DNA of 64,000 nucleotides from Bostrychus sinensis. Lineage: Eukaryota > Chordata > Actinopteri > Gobiiformes > Eleotridae. The stretch lies in contig CM036254.1 of the NCBI GenBank assembly GCA_020698575.1, forward strand, positions 27,432,526 through 27,496,525, written 5' to 3'. Position numbers and translations under genes: made by a program. Positions 11,051 to 22,485 of this stretch are shown in pieces. Every line of letters starts with the position of its first letter. Within the stretch, counting starts at the first letter, position 1. The notes beneath the pieces were generated by a model. The model was not told the origin of the DNA. It was given only the letters and a program-made list of their open reading frames with translations, and searched no databases.

Positions 11051-13499
11051 TTCCCTTCCAATCACCTTCAAATATTCTGGAGGGTATGCACTGACATCAC
11101 TTTTCCAAGGGACACCCCCCTTTGTTTAGACTTAGTGGCAAAACAAGCAGCTGCATACATTACAGAGAGTGTGAGTAAAACTGATGAGTATTTACTTAAA
11201 TAAGGCAATTAAACTAGACGGTGATCCACACAACCTCACCAAGAACCACTTTTCCACAGACACTGATATGTGGCCAGGATTTCACTTTTTTGACCTTTTT
11301 ATGTAACTAAGACAGCTGAGGACATCATGGTTTATATTAATTTTTTTATATACTTTTATCAACATTATTGAGGGAAATGCCAAGCAGTGGTGATAACAAC
11401 ACTAGATTAGGTAGTAGCACAGAGTACTTTCTACTTTAGTTAATACTTTTAATCAAGTTACAATTGTTTTGAGTACTTATAGAAGGAGTAAACAAACCTC
11501 ATAGGGATTAGACGTAAATTTGTCTTTATCGTTTAGCCAGGGACATGAAGCTCATTGACAAACTGTTGTGTATATTTAATAGAAAATGTTTAAAAGTGGA
11601 CCTCAGTTACCTGTCTCGTTTCTTCGCTGTTTTTGCATCCTTTTCCTCTACGGGCCTCCCCCTACATTTTAGAGTAAAGCACCCTAATACTGTAATAGTC
11701 AAGTCCAGGTGATTCCTATATCGTCTGTCGCACGACTTTACTTTTGTTTTCCCCTCCTCGTATCCATAAAAAAAATTTTCTGCTATTTGGCCGCTCTGTC
11801 ATGATAAAAACTGAGAAATAAATCCATTGCAAGCTTGTTGTTATACTAGACCATGGATGTGCTAGCCATAATGCACCGCTTCCTCACCGACTCCAGACTT
11901 CAGTGACTCCAGGTTGGCAGTGCTCAGTGTTCAAGTTGTCGTTTCTGGCCCAGAGAGAGCAGGGGGAGATGCAGGACACTTTATTCGCCCCACAACAACT
12001 TATTTAACCATCACACAGACTACCAAACAGTTAATTTAAGGTAAGGAGTTCCTCTATGATTCACCAAAAGTCTGTGGAAAACTACAGATTCACTTTTGGC
12101 CAGCAGAGTTATTTACTGGAAATGCTGCGGTCCATTTGCTTCTCCTCTTTTTAGATTTCAGTTAGCTATCAAAAAATATCTTTTTGAATATGTTTGTGAA
12201 TTTGTCAGTTTCACAGCCATTTTAGTAGACTTTTTGAGTATGTGTGCCCTCATCTGCATCCCCTCTATACTGGAATTTAATTTGCTAGCTGCCCAATGGG
12301 TGCTGGTCCTTTCTGTCTATTATTCAACTTCCTTTCATGCATTTCCAGTGTCCTCCCAGTAAACAGGAGCCAGAACAGGAGGACTGTCACTTCTCATACG
12401 TCTCACAGACCTGACACTAACACCCTACAGCTCAAGAACTAATGAGCGTGAACTCTCTCTAATACAGTACCATCACAAACACTACAGGCATTTGTACTAG
12501 GCTCAACAGACCATTAAAACATATCAAGGAGAATAGCAGAGGTCAAGTGGTATGTGAATTAACCAGAGTAGAAAAGTCAGTGCAGAAATGTCCTCCCACA
12601 ATGAGCCAAAAATATCTTGCACCTTAATGAACCCTAAAGTAATACAGAGGTGGGGAAAGACTGTCTCGTTCAAGTGATGTTAGAAAATGCATTAGCAAAA
12701 CAGGTGGCAACTAAACTTTATTCATTCATCTTGTTCCACTTATTCTGGTTAATCTCAGTAACTATAGGCCCCTATACTGGCTAAAAGGTCAGAGTATAAC
12801 TATTAACGCCTATATATCCTCAGTCCTACGATGGAGGTGCAAGGGCATTGTGGGTACTGTCTCCTGTCACCAGTCATTCCTCATTCAGTGTCATTACAGA
12901 GGGTCTGGAAAAACAATGTTAATGATTCACCAAATCTCCAGTGACTGCTACAGACCTTGCACAAGATCAAAAAGGTTTTGAGTGTTTAATGCTTCAGAAC
13001 ATACTGTTACTGTTACTGAACTGTTGGGAAATAGAAGACATTGTACTGCAAATGCATGGTGCTCTTTATTTGTCTCAATGCTTTATGAATAACGTATGAA
13101 AGACTGCACACAATAAGAGGAGAAACTCTGACGTATAGTGACCCTGGAAAGAAAAGCATCAAGAGTTGCAAAAGCATTGTAACTGTTTGACGACAGTCAA
13201 TAACGTCATCTCACCAACTCCAAGGGCTTTAGAGAAGAATGCTTTCTGTAAACAAAGGCCCGTTAGATCATGTTTGACGTGGACAGCGTGCTAGTGACAT
13301 TTGCCCGGCTGCAACTTCGACAGCAATAGTACAGTTACAGTACACAGTGAATACTTACAATAGGTGTACATTAGTGTCAGTTTTTATGGAAATACATGGA
13401 AGAATATGACTCAAGGTTGAATGGACCAGATGGGCTCTTACCAGATCTTCTGAACGCTTGAATGCTCTCCAACATTGTATGGCAACTTCTGAAGATTAT
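11051..13499. other. gene-free stretch
   Basis: No supported exon. The open frame at 12096-12362 (88 codons) has no splice context or recognisable domain. I see no RNA gene here. Confidence 0.55.
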
Positions 13500-14604
13500 C
13501 AGGGTTCCCGCAGGGCATTAAAAAGCATTAAATATAATCCCAAAAGGCTTTAAAAATTGGTGAATAGTTTTGAGGTAAAATAAGCAACTCTGTACTTATA
13601 CTTGTAAAAGTTTACAGATTTCTCGGCATTGATATCATTCATATCCGCTACAGTAAACCTGCTCTAGTACAGTGAATGCTGCTCTCCTTTCACTGTGCTC
13701 AGTCTCAGCAGCTAGTGGGACTCGCTAAGCGCACTCGGACCAGGGACAGACACACCCCCGCCCAGTTAGAGGTACCAGGATGAAACAAAGCAGACAGGAG
13801 CATGGTGAAGTGAGCTGAAAGTATTAGCGCTGTGTATTCAAATTAGTTCACTTCGTTTACTGCCATTCAGAAAGAAAGAGCTAATGCAAAACTATGATGC
13901 GATTGTGTCATGTCACCACGAAGCTGTGTGAAGCATTTCTTCTGATTTAGACCTGGTTTAGAGTCAAACCTGGTTTAGACTGGGTTTAGACATGGGTTAG
14001 ACCTGGTTGAGACCTAGTTTAGACTTGGTATATACCTGATTTAGTCTTGGTTTAGTCCGGGTTTAGACCTAGTTTAGTCCCGGTTTACATACAACATAAT
14101 TTCAGACGTCCTGACAGAAGTGTTTGTAGCCTGTAGTATTTTGGGAGTCTCTGTCCTCAGCCCAGTGAGTCTGACTGTGAGGCTGTGAGCTGATGCAGGG
14201 GCTGAGCAGAGCACCATCCACCTGTGACTGGTCAGATATTTACATAAACACTGAAATGAATGCCAAATAGTTTGAGTTCTGCTCTGGTATGTGCAGAGAC
14301 ACTTGTATTTGGAATTAGTTGTTCTAATAAACAATGTTTTTACTACAAAGTTTTATCAAATGCAAACTAATATGAGTGGGTTTGCTTGGGGGTGGCATGC
14401 TTTGGTCAGGGGTTAGCGAGCGTCACCTTTTTCACCGTGGATGAGTTTGCAGGTATACTCTCAACATTATTGCTGGATTTTACATTACTTCAATAAATTT
14501 GGTCAATTTAAGCTACCGCAATTGTATATTTTTGGCAATAAAATGTTAAAGATGGCATTAAAAAAAGCATTAAAAAGTATTGAATTAGACTTGCTGATAC
14601 CTGA
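13500..14604. mobile_element. MITE family B, long copy with nested minisatellite
   Basis: Begins CAGGGTTCCCGCAGGGCATTA with AAAGCATTAAA, and ends in AAGCTACCGCAATTGTAT, GCATTAAAAAGTATTGAATT and TTGCTGATACCTG. The same two ends frame the shorter element at 63408-63767, where the right terminus is complete and is the inverse of the left (GCAGGAACCCT). The terminal ~10 bases of this copy are missing. The interior holds GGTTTAGACC-type repeats (13950-14090) and unrelated sequence. Confidence 0.7.
13950..14090. repeat. degenerate GGTTTAGTCCTG-type minisatellite
   Basis: About ten imperfect 11-13-bp units of the type GACCTGGTTTA(GT/GA). The reverse-complement form (AAACCAGGACT) occurs at 33785-33995 and 52910-52995, and a sparse version at 24595-24730. 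Confidence 0.8.
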
Positions 14605-14606
14605 TT

Positions 14607-15685
14607 ATGCATACTTGCAGTTTCAAGTGTTGTTGCTCTGTCGTAACCAAGATTGAGAACTCTTTATGAATCACTTGCCATGTTTAGTTTGCTGCAACAA
14701 AATTATGCTAAAAGCCATCAAAAAGACAGTTCTTAGTCCACTAACAGATAATCTTTGATGTGGTTTAATTGAAATGTAAATGCAACATGAGAATTTTAAT
14801 GGATTTGTCTTTTCTGGCTTATTCCCATTAAGACTTATTTATACTGTGCTTTAAACATGCATTCGGATATGGACAGAACTTTTATGTTCATTCTGTCTGT
14901 ACTTTGGTTGGTTTTCCCAGAGTTTGCTGATACGGATGAATGGAGAAGCACAGGCATTGACCACTGGGGAGCACACAGTCAAAGCAGAAGAAACGGCTAA
15001 ACTTTTTAAGGTGTGTTGGTCAAGTTTTTTTTGCCTCATTTTCTTGGCTCTTAAAAAAAAAGTGGTGTAAAAACCTCCGTTGGCGCTGCCATGGTTGTTG
15101 TTGTTACTATTGGCCTTTTTCTTCCGTCTTGGTCATCTACTGTTTTTTTTTTACATAACAGACGTTACCATAGAAGATGGTTGGAAGTATAAATGCTGTG
15201 ATAACAACGTGTAACAACACTTGGGACAGACGAATAGGGAATATAAATGAACCTGTAGGGGTTTTGTGGGTGGCTGGAGCTTATGCCAGCATATGGGCCT
15301 TAGGTGGGATAGACTCTGGACAGAGGACAGTCACAGGGCTGCACTGTGTTTTGAGCACAATTCTATCATGTGACATAACGCAATGACGCAACACACACAC
15401 TCCAAAGTATTATTTTATTATAGTAAAATACTATCTGCAATTGTGAAATACCATGCTTGTCATTCATTAGCTTTTAGTCCAGAAACAAACTTATGGGTCT
15501 GCTGATGTGGGGATGTATTCACTTCCAAGAACTGTCCCAAAATCACCACTATCAAGTACCACCACAATAGTGTTTACCACACTCAGGAGGGTATAGGCAG
15601 CCATGTGGTAGTAATAAGTCTATACATTCATACAGTATAAGGAATAAGGAGGCTGCACTGGAGACTGCCTGTATTAAAACAAGCA
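14607..15685. other. gene-free stretch
   Basis: No coding exon is supported. Short open frames at 14851-15039 (minus) and 15177-15386 (plus) have no family resemblance or splice pairing. I recognise no element. Confidence 0.5.
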
Positions 15686-15718
15686 GAGGCAGCAGAAGCA
15701 GCAGCAGCAGCAGCAGCG
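15686..15718. repeat. AGC trinucleotide microsatellite
   Basis: Runs of CAG/AGC (GGCAGCAGAAGCAGCAGCAG and on), about ten units with one GAA interruption. It falls in the longest frame on the minus strand here, which is a repeat artefact. Confidence 0.85.
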
Positions 15719-15825
15719 GTGAGGCCTCATCTAAAATTGAGTGTGAATGGTTGTTACTGTGAATGTAAATGAGATGAATAATGTGTGTTGTGGAGGTACA
15801 GTGTTGAGATGCTATAGTCCAGGAT

Positions 15826-15862
15826 GAAGGAAGGTAGGAAGGAAGGAAGGATGGAAGGAGAG
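15826..15862. repeat. GGAA microsatellite
   Basis: Imperfect GAAG/GGAA array (GGAAGGTAGGAAGGAAGGAA and on), interrupted by T substitutions. Confidence 0.85.
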
Positions 15863-16235
15863 GAAACAGGGAGCGCAAGCAAGGTAGAAACAGTTAGTAG
15901 CCTACAAGTTCATATGTTTTTAATAGATATAAATGTATCAAACTATTGTTTCATCACACAACTCCATAGAAAACACTAGAAGTAATATTACGTTCTGTAC
16001 CAACAACTGCTCATTGGAGAAACCGGCACAGCCAACACGCTATGCTCATGGTTTGACATTAACACTAGCCAACCGGCCAAATGTGGGGAGATTTTCATTT
16101 TGGCTGCTAACACAAATACTCCCACTAGCCACTTTGACTGGTTGAATTTTATGCACCTATATCATTAGAGGTTAGGCCTGAATTTCTGTTGGTCTTCTCA
16201 AGTGTACACCATTTAGTATATAGTAATTCATCATT

Positions 16236-16494
16236 TGAAGAAATAAACATTTATTTTAACAAAATAATATGCTTTAAAAATGTGTCCCCACATACACAAT
16301 GTTACAGTTTATTCTGCCTAATGCCTAATGTTTGTTAAAACAGTATTTGATAGATCCTTGTTCATATACAACCAAATTTTACATTTTCCCCTAAAAAAAT
16401 AAGTGGCTTGTAAAAACCCTAACTGGCCAGCAACTTTTGACAAAGACTAGCTACGGTGGCCAGTCAGCAAAAAAGTTATTGCCAAGCCCTGGCT
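16236..16494 (+). repeat. direct repeat R1, left copy (~259 bp)
   Basis: Nearly identical to 17114-17368: from TGAAGAAATAAACATTTATT through CACATACACAATGTTACAG and AACTGGCCAGCAACTTTTGAC to TTGCCAAGCCCTGGCT. The few differences are single substitutions and small indels, such as a missing GC-containing pair near 16271. Spacing between the copies is 878 bp. This is either a recent local duplication or two insertions of one repeat. Confidence 0.9.
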
Positions 16495-17113
16495 ATGCTG
16501 CTAACCTGACCACCCAGATAGTCTGTTACAAAGAACAATTTGGTGGGCTTTTACAAAGAGAAGGTACCTTCAGATAAATGGGTGTAGGTTATTAGATGGA
16601 TCTAGATGGCAATTCTAAGGTTCTGTGTGGCTCATGTTAATTTACATAATGCAGTTTCTTAGCATCTGACTTGAAGCAAACCCTGGGAGGAAGACTATTG
16701 GCCACAGTTTTGTTTTTGTCATGTGCCAAACTTTTTAGTTGGGGGAATATGTGGCCAGAAAGTTACACGTGTCACCTATCTGTGTATGGAGTAATTTTTC
16801 AAAATATTAAAAACCTAAGAAATTTTTATTAAAAAAACTGGAAAAAAAGTTTAAGTGTAAAGACACGCAGTGTTTATCCAAGCACCATTATCAGCGCAAG
16901 TCACTGATAATACATGCGCATAGACTTTATATAGTGTACATAGACGCCTCACTGGTCGCTTTGGTCTATTTCTACGATATGGCAAATTTGCCGCCAGCAG
17001 CTGCCCGGGCCAATACAGCTCTAATGACGTAAACCAATGCAAGTGAATGGTAAGACCATTCAGTTCTTGTTGAACTACAGTCAGTACTAACAACACAGTT
17101 ATTTGTTTACGGC

Positions 17114-17368
17114 TGAAGAAATAAACATTTATTTTAACAAAATAATTTAAAAAATGTGTCCCCACATACACAAAGTTACAGTTTATTCTGCCTAATGCCT
17201 AATGTTTGTTAAAACAGTATTTGATAGATCCTTGTTCATATACAACCAAATTTTACATTTTCCCCTTAAAAAATAAGTGGCTTGTAAAAACACTAACTGG
17301 CCAGCAACTTTTGACAAAGACTAACTACGGTGGCCAGTCAGCAAAAAGGTTATTGCCAAGCCCTGGCT
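17114..17368 (+). repeat. direct repeat R1, right copy (~255 bp)
   Basis: Second copy of the block at 16236-16494, in the same orientation. It is followed at once by the perfect hairpin at 17380-17431, which the left copy lacks. The flanks of the two copies differ on both sides, so the duplicated unit is close to the stated limits. Confidence 0.9.
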
Positions 17369-17379
17369 TGTTTATATCG

Positions 17380-17431
17380 CAGTTTATATCAATGCAAGTG
17401 AATTACCATTCACTTGCATTGATATAAACTG
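17380..17431. repeat. perfect 24-bp inverted repeat, 4-base loop
   Basis: Left arm CAGTTTATATCAATGCAAGT + GAAT (17380-17403), loop TACC, right arm its exact reverse complement (17408-17431). Such perfection implies a recent origin or a fold-back terminus. A related string, CAATGCAAGTGAATGGTAAG, occurs at 17035, just upstream of the right R1 copy. Confidence 0.92.
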
Positions 17432-18589
17432 TGCCTGTGGCTTCAGTGTCAACAGCGTTTGGCCCATTCATTTTTTACTTAATCTGACATCAACTAATTA
17501 CAGTATGGATTTGTGGTGAGTTAAGGATTGATTAAACATCAGCATAAACTGCAGTCTATAACTGTTGTGGTTTGCCACATTTCTATAATTCCTGTCCAGC
17601 AGGACAGATGTTCAGAAACCTTTTAGCCTTTAGCTTACATGCTAATATATCTACTAATTGCTATATTAAATAAAACGTCTAAAAGTGAATACACTCAGTA
17701 TTGATTTTCTAACCAGGCTCTGAACTTCACACACATGTGATCGAGGGGTTGACAGCTACCAAAACCTAATTTGCGATCTCTAATGGCTAATGCTAATTGC
17801 TATAGGAAGAAATACAATAAACAGGTTACAGAAATCTGAAAAGAGCCTGGAGTAACTTGGCAATAATGTGACATTAGCTCCAGCAGCCTATGAGGTGTCT
17901 ACATATATAATGTTGATGATAAATATGCAGAAGAAAAAGGTCACTTGGCAGTGGTTCTCCTAAGAATACAGGAACACAATTCCATTTTGAAATGGCAGGT
18001 CACACAGTAAGGGTGTTTCCCAATTTCCCAGGATCCATCGCAGCTGGACCACTTTAGAGGGATCCACGTCAGCAGCCTTGTGGCAAGTGGTGTTTCAAAT
18101 GGTTAGATTCCCCACCTCATCTGAAGCTCGTCTCCTCTGCTGGGCTAATTCACAAAGGACTCATCCTCTGCGGCCTCATCTCAAATTGCCCACAATGCAC
18201 TGCATCCATATTCCACTCTTCCACACTCCCAAGCATGTTCCAAAAACGTTATAAGCAGCATTAGCTGGATACTTGCCTTTGCTTCGGCAGGGCTGACTCT
18301 GAAGGAAACGCCTCCAAGCAGCCTCCGGGGGTGTTTTGAATTGATTCTGTGTTTTTGTTGCCAGTAAATTTGTGTTCTGTAACTTGAATACCCAAACAGT
18401 CCAGTCCAGTGTCCAGCAATATTAATTCAAAAGTCTTTGTTTTAACTAAAGTTACTTCCCAACATTTTGCTTATTTTAAAATACTGCCATTACTATAATT
18501 ATATCTATATACTTTCTCTAAATAAACCAGCTTCCTTCTGTACCACGAAAGCCAGGCAGAAACTATGTAATCCTTTAACAGCGAGGGAA
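17432..18589. other. gene-free stretch
   Basis: No exon supported. The block at 18008-18330 starts AAGGGTGTTTCCCAATTTCCC and is GC-richer than its surroundings. It resembles a dispersed fish repeat but has no second copy in the window. Confidence 0.45.
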
Positions 18590-18870
18590 AACTATGACAT
18601 TTGTGTGCTTATCTGGCGATTCCAGATTCCACCTCAGCAGTTTCTGATTCCCGTGAATATGATAATTCTCAAATGTCATGCAGAGTAAGTGACAGAGCTG
18701 TCTGCAGCCTCCATCTGCGCAAATCAATGTTATTATGTGCCGTTGCATTATTTAGAGCCTCGCTGATATCAACAGATTTTTTCAAATTAACCGAGACATG
18801 CATATTCTAGTGCATTATTGCTACATTATTGCCAGATGGGTAATTTTGCAACACAGTTGAATGAATCAGC
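18590..18870. promoter_or_regulatory. candidate conserved non-coding element
   Basis: Complex, non-repetitive sequence with many developmental-factor-like cores: CAAATCAATG, GCATTATTTAG, ATCAACAGATTTT, GCATATTCTA and TGAATGAATCAGCTG. No continuous coding frame with splice sites exists across it. The call rests on sequence texture only. Confidence 0.25.
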
Positions 18871-19189
18871 TGCCTTCCAAGCATCGTTTTTTTAATATTT
18901 TCTTTGTTTTTAACAGCGGTTAGAAAGGTTTTGTCTGAATGAATTTCCATCGAAGCACATTTCCACAGCACATTACAAAACACCTAAAATAGCTTGAAAA
19001 CAAGACAATGTCGGCATCTCAAATTAAAATTACTTAGCCTAACCTAAAACCAAGTGTATAGCACATTTCAAGAATACAAAGAACAATAAAACAATAGAAA
19101 AATGTATTCAGCCAATATATTTGTAATTTCTCAAGTTTTAAAGTTGAAGTTAGTCTTTAAAGTAGTTAAACTTTTTATTCATTCATTCA

Positions 19190-19530
19190 TTCATCATTTA
19201 TTCATATTAAGGCTGGGACACACCAATGCAACACCTGAATGGCATCAGAAGAGCCAGGGCGACTGCTCTGTCACCTTATGCCTACCCTGGTCAACATAAA
19301 AAGTGGCTATTAGGCTTGTATTTTTTGACTGTACAAGGCTACAAGCTCCATCCATCTTCTTCCGCTTTCTCCGCGCTCTCCGGACACTTCCTCCAGCTCT
19401 CCTGGAGGACTTCAAGGCTTTCCCAGGCCAGCTGAGAGACATAGTCCCTCCAGCGTGTCCTAGGTCTTTCCTGGGGCCTCCTCCTGGTGGGACATGCCCG
19501 GAACACCTCCCAATGGAGGTTTATTTGTCA
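19190..19530. repeat. dispersed LINE-associated repeat fragment
   Basis: Contains CTCCATCCATCTTCTTCCGC, CAGGCCAGCTGAGAGACATA, GTCCCTCCAGCGTGTCCTAG and TGGTGGGACATGCCCGGAAC. This string order is widely dispersed in fish genomes and is, to my knowledge, part of a non-LTR retrotransposon. Four overlapping short open frames here are shadows of it. Confidence 0.7.
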
Positions 19531-19869
19531 AACTGGTTATGATTAGGAAAAGGGTTATGGTTAAGGAGGGGTTTAGGAATAGGGTTAGGATTACTTTATT
19601 TTATCAGTATGCGGCAGTAAAATATTGTTTTTGACATTTTCTCCTTTTTTACTGTGCTGATAACACATCAATAAACTAACCCTAGCCATATCTCTTAATC
19701 TGTTAGCAAATAAACTCTATATTTATCATTTATTATTTGTTTATTTATTAATGGTCACCAACCGAGCGTGTGACGTGGGACATTAAGCCCTGCCCCTGGG
19801 TGAAACGCCTGGTTCTTAGTTAGTCCCATGTTCAATCAGCCAAAACTAGGTCCAACTGTCTCCTATTAC

Positions 19870-20150
19870 GTCTGATGGTGCAGAACACACCAAACATCCT
19901 GGCAACTGGGGGCACTAGACGGGGCATATCCTGGACAATCAGTAGTGTCAGGGCCAGCAGTTACATAGGCAAACAGCCATTCACTCTCACATTCAGCTCA
20001 TACACATGCATGTCTCTGGACAGTGGGAAGAAGCTGGAGTACCTGGAGAGAACACACAGTAACACAGGAGAGACATTGCAGGCACCACTTAATGTGTGGT
20101 CTGGCCTGGGGATCGAATCCACAATCTCCTGGGTGAAATGTAAAAGTTAG
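19870..20150 (-). mobile_element. SINE-like fragment, reverse orientation
   Basis: Carries ACACATGCATGTCTCTGGACAG, GGGAAGAAGCTGGAGTACC, GGAGAGAACACACAG and GGGGATCGAATCCACAATCTC. These are the complement of the family at 6270-6420 (tRNA-like B box at the right). The related 41535-41705 block shares the ACACATGCATGT segment. Confidence 0.7.
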
Positions 20151-20159
20151 TTCTGGAGT

Positions 20160-21394
20160 AACTGTCATTTTTAAAATATCCTCAAATAAATTTTTATTTT
20201 GCTTTTGTTTCTAGCTGCCCCTTTAAAGGTACATTTAAATTTAGCGTATAGTTAGGAACATAATGGAGATATCAGTGCAGTCACCTTTAAATTAACTTTT
20301 AATGCTTGATGAACCCAGCGTAAGGAGACATTAGTTCCACAGCTTTTGTCGCTGTCCCCACAACTGGTCAAAGACAAACTGAGCACTGTAGAAAGCACAT
20401 TAAAAAAAAAACATTCTCTTGTATGAAGACATAGGAAGTGACTGAATAGATTACGTTTTACCTTTGCTTACCATTTCCACTGGGTTTTGTTCACAGACAA
20501 CATGTCCCCCAGGACTACCGTAGATGGTCACTGGTTGTCAAACAATGTTAGATTTGGTGGGGTGAATTTGCAACCTGCAATGTTGCCACTAGACTACGGC
20601 CCCAAACACACTGCATGTGTAGCGGACTGCTGTAGTGTCTGCTGTGGCTCAGCCGAGTGTGTGCACATCAACAGTGCAAGCACACACTGCTGCTGGCAGC
20701 TGCGACTGTATGCTTATCTATTGTAATGCTACCCAAAGTCATAGGGAGTTTATGTTGAGGAATTCAGCATTCACTTGTTTCATAAAGACTTATACTATTA
20801 TACTGTAATGCTGATGAATTCAGCTCTTCATGTTCTTTATGCTGCTCAACTGCTTTTGCTAACTTTGCATGGTCTATCTTTGTTAAAGAGCAACACAACC
20901 CTGGCCCAGGCCTGACTCTGCCCACTGCCAGAGATTGAAAAATGCTGGAGAACTGGTCAGAAACCAGGCAGACACAGAGGGGAAAAACTAAGGGTGGAGC
21001 GATGCCTGGAACTATGATTGACAGCTGTCAGAGAACCATAATGGCCGTCTTCTATAGCAGGGTTGCCAAGGCCCAGGAAAAAAAAAAAAAAAAACACATC
21101 CAAACCCATTCCATTGGGAGAAAAAATGGCCACATTGTGTAAGTGTCTAAACCTAATAATCACTGTAAAAAAAATAGTTTTTGTCCCACAAATGCCATAA
21201 CACTTTTATTTTTTAACAAATAATTGTATTAAAGCCCCATTTGTACAGCTGATCTGCTAAACCAAAAAAGTGGTTTAGGGTTGAGTTGCTCTTTAAATGT
21301 CGCTGTATCTGAAGACTCTGACACTGAACAAAGTCATGTGACTTGTTCCTCTTGTGTGAGGCAAGTGGACAGAGAGAGAGAGAAAGAGCAAAGG
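20160..21394. other. gene-free stretch
   Basis: No supported exon. It includes a 17-base poly(A) tract at 21078-21094. Open frames near 20487 and 20942 are isolated and lack family similarity. Confidence 0.5.
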
Positions 21395-21560
21395 GACACT
21401 CCTAATTCGCTGTCTGTCTGAGCCAGCAACCCTTCAAATGTCCAGAATATGTATCAGGTATATGCAGATGATAAATGTATAAATATAACAATAAAACATT
21501 TTTTCTATGTTTCTTGACTGAAATATACTACCCCTCCTGCAGGAAGTGTGCACATTCCAA
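21395..21560. repeat. dispersed repeat, pair with 35395-35560
   Basis: Both loci read CCTAATTC(G/A)C(T/G)GTCTGTC, GAGCCAG(C/T)AA(C/T)CCTTCAAA, then ATCAGGT and ATGACAATAAA-like strings in the same order. The family is unrecognised. Confidence 0.65.
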
Positions 21561-22377
21561 ACTGGTAACCTGAAAATAGGTCTGCTTGCCTCCATAAATA
21601 GTCTGCTCTGATTGGTCAGGTTGTTTATCCTGTTTTGGCTGGTCAGTGGTGGCAGAGTTGTCATCCTGGAAAAATAGACAATTTGGCCTCTTCCATTATC
21701 TGTCTCGTAGTGTTACTTATCTACCTCACACTGTAACAGGTAAACATGCTGACTGTCCAATGAACTATGTTTCAAACAAACCCAGGATAAGGACATATTT
21801 GTAATATTTTGTCCTCTATGTGATGGTAGGCAAACACGGAACTCGTCTCCATATTTAATTATTAAATCAATGAAAACACATATACACTGAGAGAGCAGTG
21901 TCTGTCCTGTGCAGCTCTGATGTGATTACTGCATCTAATTACATTTTTACTGTGGATAATATGATTACCTCTATACAGAGTAATGTGAAGAGCCCAAATC
22001 TCTCTGAGAAACTGTGTGCCATAATAAAATCATGCCTGATAGTAGGTACTTTGAAATCTACATCATGCACAACAGTATGACCACATGGCTCCACAAGCAG
22101 TGCCTCCTTATTTCCAATCATATTCCGACCTGCGCGATCACACATGGGGATAAAGTCGGTAGGATGTCTGACTGCAGCGAGGGGTGGGATGAGCAGAACA
22201 GGTTATGATGCGTCATTTGCACAGCTGTTAGCAACACAAAGCTAACAGATAAATGACTTGAGTCCTTTGCAGTGACAGTGCTTTAGGTGTTAAAATGATC
22301 ACTACATGTTTTCAGGCTTTTTGAAATAGCTTTGGACACTTTTGCATTACTATTTCACATTTTATAACTTTAAATAC
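21561..22377. other. gene-free stretch
   Basis: No exon, RNA gene or recognised element. Three overlapping short frames at 21898-22208 are not supported. Confidence 0.5.
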
Positions 22378-22485
22378 TAGCTCACCACCACTGAGTGTGA
22401 CTGAGGAGTAAATGAAAAATGGTGTAATTTAAAAGGGCTTTGAGAAGTCTGTGGAGCTTGTAAAGTGCAATATATATCCAATTAA
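22378..22485 (+). mobile_element. SINE 3' end fragment
   Basis: Reads AGCTCACCACCACTGAGTGTG, GAGGAGTAAATG, GGGCTTTGAGAAGTC and TGTAAAGTGCAATATAT. This is the forward-orientation tail of the same SINE body seen at 10910-11050, with the head missing. Confidence 0.75.

Noticed and set aside
20487..20726. 79-codon plus-strand frame with many Cys and His residues
   Set aside because: The Cys/His spacing matches no zinc-finger or secreted knot that I can name, and there is no splice context or second copy. Probably chance.
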